The notes under the pieces: generated by a model | Database searches by the model: none | What the model was told of the DNA's origin: nothing | Seen by the model: only the letters and a program-made list of their open reading frames with translations | Part shown: one piece after another, positions 1-9,993 of the stretch | Position numbering within the stretch: position 1 is the stretch's first letter | Layout: every line of letters starts with the position of its first letter | Origin: Cladosporium sp. IMV 00045 | Taxonomy: Eukaryota; Ascomycota; Dothideomycetes; Cladosporiales; Cladosporiaceae | Reading direction: 5' to 3' | NCBI GenBank assembly: GCA_001931905.2 | Contig: MSJI02000005.1 | Location: 1-64,000 of the forward strand | Length of the DNA stretch: 64,000 bases | Made by a program: the position numbers and the translations under genes

Positions 1-1070
1 CCCAAGCATTGAAAATATAGTAGACTTGCGTAATGGTGGTAGCCGAGATGAAGTGCGACGAATTTGCCGCCGAGGCCTTGCTTCTGGTGGGCTTCCAGGT
101 TCGAGTTCGTGAGCTGAAGTTCCTCTGGCAAAGTTGTGCGCCAATTTTCGAGCTGCTCAGATAGTCTGTGTAGGGTGTCCAGCCAGTCCGTTGCTTTGAC
201 GCTTTCTTCCACGATACCACGGTTGAGATCGTGGATCGGGCCCAGTAATCTCACCAGCGTCGTCTTGTACGCCCATATCTCAGCGGCAGAATCGCTGTCC
301 ATTCGCATGACGTTCATTTCGTGGGTCATCTTCTGAAACATCATCTCGCCAACCGGCAGGGGCACAGTACTCCGACTGTTGTCCAGTTGGCGTGGTATTC
401 CCATTCCATGAGAGCACCAATGGTCAGTCATGATTAATGACCACCAAATCCGGCACTTGACCTCTCGGACAAGGAGGCCATCTTGCGGTTGAGGAACATC
501 AATGCGAGCAAGTTGAGCCATCCGATTAGCGACCCCGAAGAAAAGCACCTCGGAAGAAGGATCCTGGCCTGCAGCAGCGATATTTGCTAGAAGAATGCAG
601 GTTTGGATATTTTCAAGACACACGTTTTCCACGTCTGCCCATAAAAGACGCTTTGCATGCTTCGCAAGAATGGTCTTGTAGCTTCTGCGTTTGGGGTCGG
701 GGCAGACATGCGCACCCAGACTGCAAATGCTGTAGAGCAGCTGAGCAAGCATGGTCTTCTGCTCGATCATTCCCCATAGCGACTGGCGGTGAAATATACT
801 GTGCGGTCGATCATGTATGAAGCGTAAATATGATTCGACTAGCTTCGCTAGGGAAGCCTCTGAGAGCCGCAAGCAGCCTTCTTTCACCTGCTGTGGAACG
901 TTGTCGGCCGCACTCGCTATAGCGATCGTGTTGCCCGTGAGCCGCTGCTTTTTGGCCAGGGAGCAGCTGGTGCCTTGATCTCGACAGCGTTGACATGTGC
1001 CACATGCAGGACCCGAATGGCAACGCAGCTTGCGTACTCTACATTGCGTGCACGCACTTGGATGGCGCAT
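1..1070 (-). CDS. Zn2Cys6 fungal transcription factor, C-terminus off the window
   Basis: This is a nuclear DNA-binding regulator. The minus-strand frame stays open from ATG at 1070 to the window edge (356 codons, no stop, no intron needed). Near the start is a canonical zinc cluster, C7-x2-C10-x6-C17-x8-C26-x2-C29-x6-C36, with the basic stretch RVRKLR between the second and third cysteines. The middle matches the fungal-specific transcription factor domain, including FFGVANRMAQLARI and then CRIWW with the tryptophans at residues 209-210, followed by a GIPRQL motif. The visible end, LHLGYHHYASLLYF, is typical of the late part of that domain. A stop lies upstream of the ATG in the same frame, which fixes the start. 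The target genes cannot be read. It is transcribed away from the methyltransferase gene at 1455, and the two share a 384-nt promoter region. Confidence 0.88.
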   Translation of the reverse strand, partial: MRHPSACTQCRVRKLRCHSGPACGTCQRCRDQGTSCSLAKKQRLTGNTIAIASAADNVPQQVKEGCLRLSEASLAKLVESYLRFIHDRPHSIFHRQSLWGMIEQKTMLAQLLYSICSLGAHVCPDPKRRSYKTILAKHAKRLLWADVENVCLENIQTCILLANIAAAGQDPSSEVLFFGVANRMAQLARIDVPQPQDGLLVREVKCRIWWSLIMTDHWCSHGMGIPRQLDNSRSTVPLPVGEMMFQKMTHEMNVMRMDSDSAAEIWAYKTTLVRLLGPIHDLNRGIVEESVKATDWLDTLHRLSEQLENWRTTLPEELQLTNSNLEAHQKQGLGGKFVALHLGYHHYASLLYFQCL

Positions 1071-1454
1071 GGCGTATCTGACCGAATGCGAGAAGGCTGG
1101 TAAGTTGCCCGGGCGCCGGGAGAAAAGCGACTCGCGGACTAAATTGTCATCCTCTGTGATAATTCATAGAATTACTGAGCGCCTCCATTGCAGACGGGTG
1201 AATCGGGTCGGAGTGAAGTGCATGTAGGTAAGTTGTTTGGTCTCATCAGATGCAGTGTTGCAAGTGAACTTGTTACGTTATGTGTCGTGCGTGGGCGCTG
1301 ACGCGCTGACCCAGGCGTTGGCGGGTTTCCTCATGCGGCAAATCGGTTGCAGGCTTGAGTAACTTAGGGCGGAGGATCGGCGAACTTTCGAAAGGCAAAC
1401 AACGGGGACAAAGATTTCACTCTCACAGATTGCTCGATCTTGGGCGCTCGCGCA
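1071..1454. promoter_or_regulatory. Shared upstream region of two divergent genes
   Basis: This 384-nt stretch separates the starts of the Zn2Cys6 gene (minus) and the METTL25-like gene (plus). I see no convincing open frame and no clear TATA box. It must hold both promoters. Confidence 0.5.
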
Positions 1455-2816
1455 ATGGTCAACCTACCATCAGGCTATACTGACATCCACAACTATGCAC
1501 AAGATGCCATCGCATTCATGCACGAGCCGCTCTCGGTACAGATCACAGGCGGTATACATGTAAATGATGCGTTCATCTACGATGCTTGGGCAAATCTGCC
1601 GTCCGAATGGACCGCCTGGTGGGAGACATTTCCCAGTTCGCAAGAAGCACAAAGAGATCTAATCAACAGCTTGCGCACAGAGCCAGGATCTCGGGAACTT
1701 GAATTACCCGGCCGGCCGGGCAGTCTGTCAAGATGGCTCGAACGCATTCGAAACTTGAGTCTTGACCGTGAGCAATTAGTTTTGCCTGAAGAGATCCCAG
1801 AAGTCGAGGTGCCAGAGATTCTCGCCAGTCGTATGGTGACGAAAAAGCTGGCGGAAGTCCGTGCAGGCGCTCGCTATATCAACCACGTTTGCAAAACCAA
1901 TGGAATTACTCACGTCGTCGACATTGGTAGCGGACAAGGCTATCTTTCGTTGACTCTTGCAGCCGTGTGTGGGCTTCGAGTTCTTGCCATTGATGGTAGC
2001 CCAAAGCAAATTGAAGGCTCCAGAGCAGCAGCTCGACAAGCTGGGCTTGTGGAAGGAGATCAAATCACGCACCTCACACGTTTTGTAACTAGCACAGACG
2101 AGATCGGTGCAGAGATCGAGACGTGGGCCGCTGAAGAAGCTTGTTTGCTTACTGGACTGCACGCTTGCGGCTCGCTCTCAGAGCACATGATCCGGCTCTC
2201 GGCGACCGTCCCATGTGTCACACGTCTCGCAGTAGTAGGATGTTGCTATAATCACATCTCACCTCTCTCCGCCTCCAACTCTCTTGGCTTTCCGATATCA
2301 TCGTTCATGCGACTCAACAGGCTCAACCTGTCCACCTCAGCTTTGATCACAGGTTGCCAAGCCCCCACAAATTGGGAACACAACCCTGATTCCCTGTTTG
2401 GCCGGAAACACTGGTACCGCGCTGTAATGGAAAAGTTGCTATACGACAAGAAGCTGGTCAAACAAGGACAAAGACCCGTCTGGGGGATCAGAAACGGCGA
2501 CCTGAAAAGTTTCTTAGCTTATGCCGCTCGCGCTTTGCATAGTCTCAAGCTAGAGATCGGCAAAGATATCACCAAAGAAGAAATTGCAGAGTACGAAAAG
2601 AGATATCAGAGCAGGACTGCTGAGACAGCAATCCTGTGGACGCTGTCGGTGTTGCTATGCCGCGTCGTGGAATCGGTAATAGCTTTGGACCGAGTAATTT
2701 TCTTGCACGAAGCTGGTCTGGAGGATGCAAAGGTTTTACCGATCTTCAATTATAGGGAGAGCCCAAGGAATTTGATGATAGTCGCATCGAAGCACACTCA
2801 TCCAAAGGCAACATGA
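1455..2816 (+). CDS. METTL25/RRNAD1-like methyltransferase
   Basis: Predicted SAM-dependent methyltransferase of the METTL25 (Methyltransf_32) type, 453 residues in a single exon. The SAM-binding motif I is VVDIGSGQG at residues 154-162. It is preceded by the family hallmark MVTKKLAEVRAGARYI and followed by an acidic motif II (VLAIDGS). The motif GLHACGSLSEHMIR and then VVGCCYNHISP is characteristic of the family. The C-terminal LDRVIFLHEAGLEDAKVLPIF also fits METTL25. I chose ATG 1455; the frame can be extended to a TTG at 1440, but that is unlikely to be the start. The substrate is not known from sequence; related proteins are thought to act on RNA or protein. The frame is intact. Confidence 0.85.
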   Translation: MVNLPSGYTDIHNYAQDAIAFMHEPLSVQITGGIHVNDAFIYDAWANLPSEWTAWWETFPSSQEAQRDLINSLRTEPGSRELELPGRPGSLSRWLERIRNLSLDREQLVLPEEIPEVEVPEILASRMVTKKLAEVRAGARYINHVCKTNGITHVVDIGSGQGYLSLTLAAVCGLRVLAIDGSPKQIEGSRAAARQAGLVEGDQITHLTRFVTSTDEIGAEIETWAAEEACLLTGLHACGSLSEHMIRLSATVPCVTRLAVVGCCYNHISPLSASNSLGFPISSFMRLNRLNLSTSALITGCQAPTNWEHNPDSLFGRKHWYRAVMEKLLYDKKLVKQGQRPVWGIRNGDLKSFLAYAARALHSLKLEIGKDITKEEIAEYEKRYQSRTAETAILWTLSVLLCRVVESVIALDRVIFLHEAGLEDAKVLPIFNYRESPRNLMIVASKHTHPKAT

Positions 2817-4159
2817 CCGCAGTGATTGCCTTCAGCTATTCTCAATTTCGAATCACCCTGGGCATCAGTCGCAATTTGACAAAAGCGACTTCACTACTTC
2901 AGAGTGCACCTTCCTCTCTGCTGACAGAGATGTCATGAGTGGACTTGCCTGCACTTCGCGCTCTGTTCAACAACGATCAGACGAACAAGCGTCAAGGGCA
3001 TGCCGGAGGTTAGCAACAATCAGATCAACACTGGAGACGAAGCGGCACTCCTGTCCAGGACTCGGTTTGGGGATATTTGCTGCATGCATAAACCTTTCCT
3101 CCTTCTGTTTGAAGCGACCAGCGCCATACCAGAAGTTCCAAACATTTTACATGTTGTCAAAAAGGCCAGGTGCCAGAAGAGAAGTATGCAAGAGCCACAA
3201 AGTCAAGGAGAACGCACGCCCCAGCCACCCTGCCTGATGAGCTTTTCCGAGACTTGGGACCAGCAGCCTTCTACCACGTCATGAAGAGTTATTGGATCGG
3301 GCGTCCACTTCGCTTTCGCGTTTACAATGGCCAAGGCTGACTCATCACGGCATTGAAGAGGGCATCGCTGTCTATGCTTTCGATGAACGCTATCTCGCCA
3401 TGTCTTGGTCCATACATGGATTTCCTCCTGCCCTGTTGTTCTTCGACCAGTCAGCTTCCAAGAAGAGGACAGACGCTTCGTTCGTCCTATCAGGAGCCTT
3501 GATAATCTCGCCTCACATCGAAGGTCTGTTTTTCCACGTCTTGTCTATGCGGCCAAGCGCATTCCGAATGCCTCTGGCTTCGAGAAATCGAAAGCGCTTC
3601 CCCTCGCCACCAAGCGTTCTGTCGGAGGTCTGCGAAAATACAACTCAGTCTGCGTGCAGTGGGCGGCGGAGAAAGTCATGCATGCTCGAGTAGGCGGCGG
3701 AATTGGTGCATTCAGACGTGCATCTAACGACCTTTGCATCTTCCGGACATGGTCCACGTCAGGCAAAAAATCCACAGGAGTGAGATCCTTCTGGGCCACT
3801 GTTGGCTTGTGATTGCAAGCCCAAGGCCCGCAGAGAGAGATTTCCTCCACATACCGGTCCCGCTCACCATGGGTGCTGGCGGAATTCGGGGTAACTTAGC
3901 GCACGTCGATCAGTTTTCCGCCGCCTGCCACATTCTGGGCGATTATGAGTTAGAACGAGGTAAGAAAGATGTGAGAGCTCTACGTCTCCATCGTTCAACT
4001 CCACAGATCCACTTTAGTTGACCCCATCTGGGGAGTTTCTCCAGGTGCCCAGAAGGTATATCTTGGTAAAGAAGAGGGGAAGGACTGACGGTCACACATA
4101 ACTATGCCTACAATGGCCTCTCAATTGAGGAAGCACATCATCAAAACCACCTTGCCAAG
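2817..4159. other. Region without a convincing gene; possible gene remnant
   Basis: Several overlapping short frames exist, none with a family signature. One fragment at about 3227-3340 (plus) reads like the start of a fungal F-box-type protein (LPDELFRDLGPAAFYHVM), then stops. Neighbouring frames carry on with protein-like composition. This would fit a decayed gene, but I cannot reconstruct one. Confidence 0.25.
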
Positions 4160-6442
4160 ATGCAAACCTGGGTCATTCTTTTGCTTGCTGGCCTTTTGTC
4201 CACCGCCCAATCAGGTACTGTCGACAGATGCATCACTTTGCGAACTCGCTGGTTTCTTGCCAGTCTACTGACCTCCTCCATTAGCTATTGTTGCAAACGG
4301 AACGCACTTCAAGCTCTTCGGCGACAACGTAGTGTATGCTTTCCATGTCGATCAGGAAAGCGGAGACCTCGTCTCCGACCATTTCGGCGAGCCTGCCGAT
4401 GACTTCACCCATCCAACTGTGGAATGGGGAGGATGGCATGAACACACACGTCGCGAGTTTCCCGACCTTGGCCGTGGCGACGTCCGGCTACCAGCCATCC
4501 ATATTGCCCATACCGAAGGCGACACAGTGACCGCACTCACATACCAGTCGCATGAGGTTCTAGATGGGAAGCCTCCTCTCCGCGGTTTGCCGGCCACCTT
4601 TGGGAATGAACAAGATGTCTCCAGCTTGCGCATTACACTTCACGACAACATCTCAGACGTCTCAGCTGTGCTTCTCTATTCTGTTTTCCCTAAGCAAAAT
4701 GCCATCGTTAGGAGCTTCCAGCTGACGAATCATGGATCTGAGTCGATTAGCATTCTACGAGCCTAGAGCTTCAGCACGGATCTGCCAAACCTTGACCTCG
4801 AGATGATAGAGCTGCATGGTGACCACGTTCACGAGGCAAACAAGGTTAGACGAAAGGTGGAGCACGGCGAAACTGGCTTCAGGAGTACGGAAGGCTACTC
4901 TTCGCATTTGTACAATCCCTTCTTTGCATTGGTCTCACCAACCACTACAGAGGCCACTGGCTCAGCTTGGGGGTTCAATCTGGTCTATACAGGAAGTTTC
5001 GAAGCCATGACGGAACGGTTCTCGACCGGCTTTGTGCGGGTCCTATTGGGAATGAACCCGCTGCATGCTGGTTTTCCAGTTCAGCCTGGAAGCACCTTTA
5101 CTTCACCAGAGGTAGTATCGGTCTTTTCGAGTGAGGGACTTGGTGGAATGTCAAGGTCTTTCCATGACTTGTATCGCAACCATCTTTCTAGGTCAAAACA
5201 TACATTCGAAACGAGGCCTGTTCTGCTCAATTCTTGGGAGGGCCATTATTTCGACATCAACGAGACCGTACTTCATCACCTTTTCGAAGAGACGGCAGAG
5301 CTTGGAATCAGCCTTTTCGTCACAGACGATGGGTGGTTCGGCCAGACCCCTTTCGCTCGAGTCAATGACACCGCAGGCTTGGGCGACTGGTCTCCTAACC
5401 CTGACCACTTCCCCAGCGGCTTTGGCACGACGGTTGAAGCCGCCACAAACATCTCCGTGGCGAACTCTTCCGAGAACCTACGCTTTGGTCTCTGGTTTGA
5501 ACCGGAGATGGTGAACCCCAATTCAAGCCTCTACCAGGAGCACCCCGATTGGGCTCTGCACGCCAAATCTTACCATCGAACGCTTTTTCGAAACCAGTTG
5601 GTGCTCAATGTGGGGCGCCCAGAGGTGCAAGACTACATCATCAAAGTTGTTTCCGATATCCTGTCGGCAGTCGACATATCCTATGTCAAGTGGGACAACA
5701 ACAGAGCTATGCACGAGATGCCCAACCCGGCGGCGGCCCACAGTTACATGCTCGGGCTCTACCGCGTCATCGATACCCTCACCACAAGGTTTCCAGATGT
5801 CTTGTGGGAAGGTTGCGCATCAGGTGGTGGGCGCTTCGATGCCGGGTTGCTCCATTATTGGCCGCAGCATTGGACTTCCGACAATACGGACGCCGTCGAT
5901 CGTCTTTCCATCCAGCTTGGAACGTCGCTCGCATACCCAATGTCATCTATGGGATGCCACGTCTCTGCTGTAAGTTACCCAATGGTCTCACCCAGCGGAA
6001 CACATCCATCACGTACCGCGCACACGTAGCGCTAATGTGTGGATCTTTCGGGTTCGAGCTCGACACTGCCCATCTGACTAGCGAGGAGCGTGCAGCCATT
6101 CCAGAGATCCTGTCTGACTGGGAGAAGATCAACCCGATTGTCATATCAGGCGACTTCTATCGTTTGCGCTTGCCCGATGAATCGAACTGGCCTGCTTTGC
6201 AATTTGTTTCCGCGGACGCAAACACTGCATTCGTACTTGCGTTTCAACAGCATGCTGTGACCAGACCTGTACCACCACCGCTCAGACTGCAAGCCTTGGA
6301 AGCGACGGCGAGGTATTCGAGTAATCTGTACAATGGAACTTTCAGCGGCAGGAGTTTGATGAATAGCGGACTCGATGTCCAGTTTGAGATGGCTGATTAT
6401 CAAAGTCGGTTGATCTGGTTGTGGAAAGTTGATTCTACCTGA
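4160..6442 (+). pseudogene. Secreted GH36 alpha-galactosidase, disrupted
   Basis: Homologue of fungal GH36 alpha-galactosidases, which remove terminal alpha-galactose from galacto-oligosaccharides outside the cell. Exon 1 (4160-4214) encodes a signal peptide (MQTWVILLLAGLLSTAQS). A 70-nt intron (4215-4284) follows, then the enzyme body to the stop at 6442. Conserved landmarks are DDGWF, the nucleophile Asp in YVKWDNNR (codon 5694-5696), CASGGGRFD, and the acid/base Asp in SDNTDA (codon 5880-5882). Two lesions break it: an in-frame TAG at 4764-4766, and a frame change near 5970-5975 between HVSAV and PNGLTQ. A GTAAGT donor-like sequence sits exactly at the frame change. A 26-nt splice from there would restore the frame, but it would be too short for an ordinary intron and would remove conserved residues. 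Sequencing error is the alternative, though it would need two independent errors. Confidence 0.82.
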
Positions 6443-6907
6443 GTGGCAGAAGAGGACTAGTAAGGATTAACAGTCGGACCAGGCTGAAAGAAGTTGAAGG
6501 ATGATAGTATCAAGAGTGAAGTCACAATAAGGTACACACATTAGTAATAGGCTCAGAAATCTAGGTGTTCCAAGATGCAGGTCTTCGACTGCTGCCTAGC
6601 TGCCTGTCCAATCAGAAAAGAACGGGGCGTTATATGCGGGCTATTCTGTTCGTGAAAGTTGCTCCTATTGGAGCAATCTACTCGTTCCTTAAGCACCAGA
6701 AATGCAATCTTTGCTCGACCGAGCAACGACTCGACAGTGAACTTGAATCCAGTTTCTCCCACATGACACGATCGGCGTCGAATCGTTGCTTCTTAGGCAG
6801 CAATCGACGTACGAACCTACGTATCTGTCTGGCTGAATCATCATTGACACGACTGAGCTTTCCCCTCTTGCTGCAGTTAACTCGACTTCAAGAGGGACTG
6901 ACCGATC
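6443..6907. other. Intergenic, nothing recognised
   Basis: This 465-nt stretch lies between the GH36 remnant and the kinase-like gene. The short frames here have no family resemblance. Confidence 0.5.
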
Positions 6908-8323
6908 ATGGCGGAAGGTGACTTTCCTTCGCAGAAAGATGACAAGGATTGCGAATAATTAGAAAGGGCGTTGAAAGACTCGCGTCAGAGACTGAAGGAA
7001 GCAGAAAGAGCGTTGGAAGACTCGCGTCATAGAGTGAAGGAAGCAGAAAAACAGTGGAAGGATGCAAAGAAGCAGAGGAAGGAAGCAGAAAATGAACTTG
7101 CGCGGACAACACGTCCACAGTCCTTCTCCGCATGTCATGAACACATGCAAGCCAAGCTCAACGTGGAAGCATTCGACTGGTCAATAGAGGACGATCAGCA
7201 TTGGCGCGCTGAAGCACAAGAGAACCTTGAGACATGGGAATCCTCGATCAAAGAAATCTCGGATCAAGCTCCCGCCAATGACCAGACACCCTCGCATGAT
7301 TGCCCAACACCTGACAACGAGCTCTTCAGGGCATCACCTGTATCCGTGAGACAGAATCCAAAACTTCAAGAGCAGGCGATGTGTGGGACCGTCTCCCTTG
7401 GTCAAACGAAAGACGATGAACCCAATCTTGACAATGTCAAGGTTGAAAGAACCAGCCAAGGGTCTCCAGCACCGACAAGAGATAGCCCAAAGAGCCAGCG
7501 AAACAGTGAGCAGTGCCACCAAGGTACAAACTCGAGCGATGCAGAGCGTGAGAAACAGCAGACTCGCGCTTTTTGCACCCCTAAGTGCCTATTAGGGCTG
7601 GTGAATGGCGGCGATTTGGACCATGGATGTCCTAATGTTGACGAGCATGGGACTAGTGAACATCGCATCGACAAACTCGCTTTTCTTGCCTTGATGCATC
7701 CACAGTTGTCACGTACACTGGATTCAGACTTTGAGCCGTGCGGGCTCCCGGGCTCGAGTAGTCTGCCGTTCAGGGCAACACTCGCTTCCCACGGGTACAC
7801 CGTCATCGTCAAATGCACCACATTTGCCTTGGAAGCATGCTTGCGACATGAATCTTCTATCTACGAACGCTTGAGCACCCTTCAGGGCAGTTGCGTCCCT
7901 GTACATTTAGGCAATGTGACCCTTGACCACCCCTATCACTACCGGTGCGCGGAGCTATATCACGTCATGTTCCTTGGATACGGAGGCTCGCGCATCGATG
8001 AGCATTGGAAAGACTTAGAACAACAGAGCGCGCTTGATCAGGTGGTGAGCTGTCTCAGATCCATACACGAGCTAGGTGTGCTTCATCAAGACATCTTCCC
8101 TCGCAACGTTCTCTGGGAATGCGATAGCGGTCGAGTGACTGTGATTGATTTTGATGGATCAAGGATGAGTTCAAGCCGCGCAGAGCTCGATTCACCATCG
8201 GACGACCACAACAGGAAGGTTCAGGACGGCGGCTCGCATGGAGGCAAGTCCACCAAGATCCCTAAACGACTATTTGCACGGGAATTGGAAGAAGTGAAAA
8301 AGAACTTTCGCAGGCTAGAGTGA
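6908..8323 (+). CDS. Coiled-coil protein with divergent protein-kinase-like domain; 5' end uncertain
   Basis: The C-terminal half looks like a reduced protein-kinase fold. It has a beta3-type lysine in VIVK (codon 7811-7813), a catalytic-loop equivalent LHQDIFPRN with Asp at 8090-8092, and VIDFDGS in place of DFG (first Asp 8147-8149). The domain is short and lacks most of the C-lobe, as in many fungal kinase-like proteins, so catalytic activity is unproven. The N-terminus is a charged coiled coil containing a 45-nt tandem repeat (about 6968-7057), and the middle is low-complexity. The start is a problem: ATG 6908 is in frame but meets TAA at 6956-6958. Splicing GT 6918 to AG 6962 (45 nt) would remove that stop and keep the frame, but the donor (GTGACT) is weak. 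Otherwise the gene is nonsense-mutated or starts internally near 7144. Confidence 0.55.
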
Positions 8324-9121
8324 TAGAAGAGTGTTTCCTGAAGTTACCCAGTCCGCAATAAAGCAAGATAGCTCCGACACGAAGTTAAGCAAGTGCTATG
8401 TCCAAGAGAAATCGTGGGAAAGACTATTTTCGCTCTCAGGCCAGCTGCCACCTTCGAAAGGGATAAGGTCAGAAGAGCTCCGTCGAATGGGATGTACCAT
8501 GCTGTCGGCATACCTGTAAGTTGCCAGGAGCCTCGATTGGTGCCGCCATCTTTAGGGGCAATTGTGTAGCACTCGCCAGAGGTCAGAGCATTCGAAAGAC
8601 AAGAATGAGTGAAGAGGTTAGTATGCAGATTTGATTGGACCATGCCTAAATGTGAGAATATGTTTTGATAGAATGTGACGCTTGGAATGGAAATGCATAA
8701 GATTAAAGCTCAATAACAGACCCGAAAAACTCTCCCGCTCTATACTTACATCGCCAGCTTCGCAAGTTTGATCTGTTGCCACTGTAAAGAAGTCTAACCA
8801 CAGAGAACAGAGTGCCAAGATGATGGCAAACAGCTCGTAGCAACTCATGCCGAATGGCAGAGAACCACCTGCCATGAGTGCGCCAAGCCTGATGCTGCCG
8901 CTACCACTCCAATCTGGTCCGTTGAAACACTTGATTTCAGCGCGTGGCAGGTAGTCGCTGCGACGATTTACTCATTGCCTCTCAGCCAGTATTGTAATTG
9001 GTACGTCCTTGTTGCCAGCTGCGATCGACCTAGATCAAGAGTTCGAAGCCGGTAGAGAGAACTTTCCTAGGTGAACGCTTGCTCCTTCGCAAGCCGACTC
9101 ATCAGTGGCTATTCAGGTCGA
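8324..9121. other. Mostly intergenic; possible small secreted or membrane protein exon on the minus strand
   Basis: On the minus strand, ATG 8875 opens a frame with a hydrophobic segment (CYELFAIILALCSLWLDFF) followed by DQTCEAGD. A perfect GTAAGT donor comes directly after it. A second cysteine-containing exon could follow near 8520-8580. I cannot assemble a reliable gene, so this is only a candidate small exported protein. Confidence 0.22.
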
Positions 9122-9993
9122 TCATGTATTGCCTTGATTCGTCAGATCAGTTCCGTGAAGTGGGTGCGCATCGACGACTTTCACACGCTGACCTGATCGA
9201 ATGGCACAATCGAACTCTAGCCGGTATGAGCCGGCGACCTGATTCGTGAAGGTCAGTAAGATCTCTGTACATCTGATACAGGTAATATACTTACGTCACT
9301 TAGCTGCTTATCGTATAAGGCCTTGGCAGCATCGCTCGTTAGACTGATATCTTCACAGATACCTTCGATATAGACCCTGACAGGTTGACGGTCGCTCGAG
9401 CGGTCGTGAACGTCCGTATCGTCTTGATCTACTTGTTCGTTGGCTGTGATATGTGGAGGTTGAGAGTCCACCCACTTTGATGCGGAACTCTTCTTCGAGA
9501 AGATCTTCGTAAATGCTCGCAAGATTCGCGCGCCAATACCATGGCGGTCACGTTCGCAGCGACAGCAGCGGCCATGCTCCATTTCTCTTGCCTCGTCTTC
9601 ACCAATATGTATAGATGAATCGTCTGGCACGACATCTCTAATGGCCTCGATGAGCGACACGCCCTGTTCAGCATACAGGATGAAGTCGTCGACGTTGGCT
9701 TCGTAGTAGATCGATGCACGAAGGCCCGGGCGACCCTCTGGGATGTCGAGACCCGAGCTTGCACGGTTTGTATCCTCTTTGAACGGAGGGTCTTGGCTGA
9801 CGGTGTTCGAGGCACATTCTCCAGCGCGATCGGATGCCGAATATGGCGTTCGGCTGTAGTTTGGTCTCGCTGCAAGTTCCTCCTGGCTTGTCGTCGAATG
9901 GATAAAGCTCCTCTGCAGTTTGCTCTTGTTGAACCGCCATTTCAGCTTGCGGCGGGCACTGTTGAACGCGTTGCGAAGCTGATGAATAGGCAT
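9122..9993 (-). CDS. Unrecognised protein, probably two exons
   Basis: I do not recognise this family. From ATG 9993 the frame is open to 9253 (246 residues) if unspliced. A better model uses the GTAAGT donor at 9294, a CTGAC branch site and the AG at 9239, which removes a 56-nt intron and joins exon 9295-9993 to exon 9122-9238, giving 271 residues with a stop at 9122-9124. The N-terminus is basic (SARRKLKWRFNKSKL). There is a Cys/Arg cluster (HGRCCRCERDRHG) in the middle and an acidic, polar C-terminal half. There is no signal peptide or membrane span, so the protein is probably intracellular. It has no second copy in the window to test conservation. Confidence 0.45.

Noticed and set aside
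811..1227. Minus-strand 70-residue and plus-strand 76-residue frames
   Set aside because: Both overlap the zinc-cluster gene in other frames and show no family features.
5970..5995. 26-nt intron restoring the GH36 frame
   Set aside because: Too short for a spliceosomal intron, and it would remove the family-conserved PN residues. A frameshift is the simpler reading.
9035..9250. Short inverted repeats (CCGGTATGAGCCGG) as an element end
   Set aside because: No terminal repeats or target duplication around them, and part of the region fits a second exon of the minus-strand gene.
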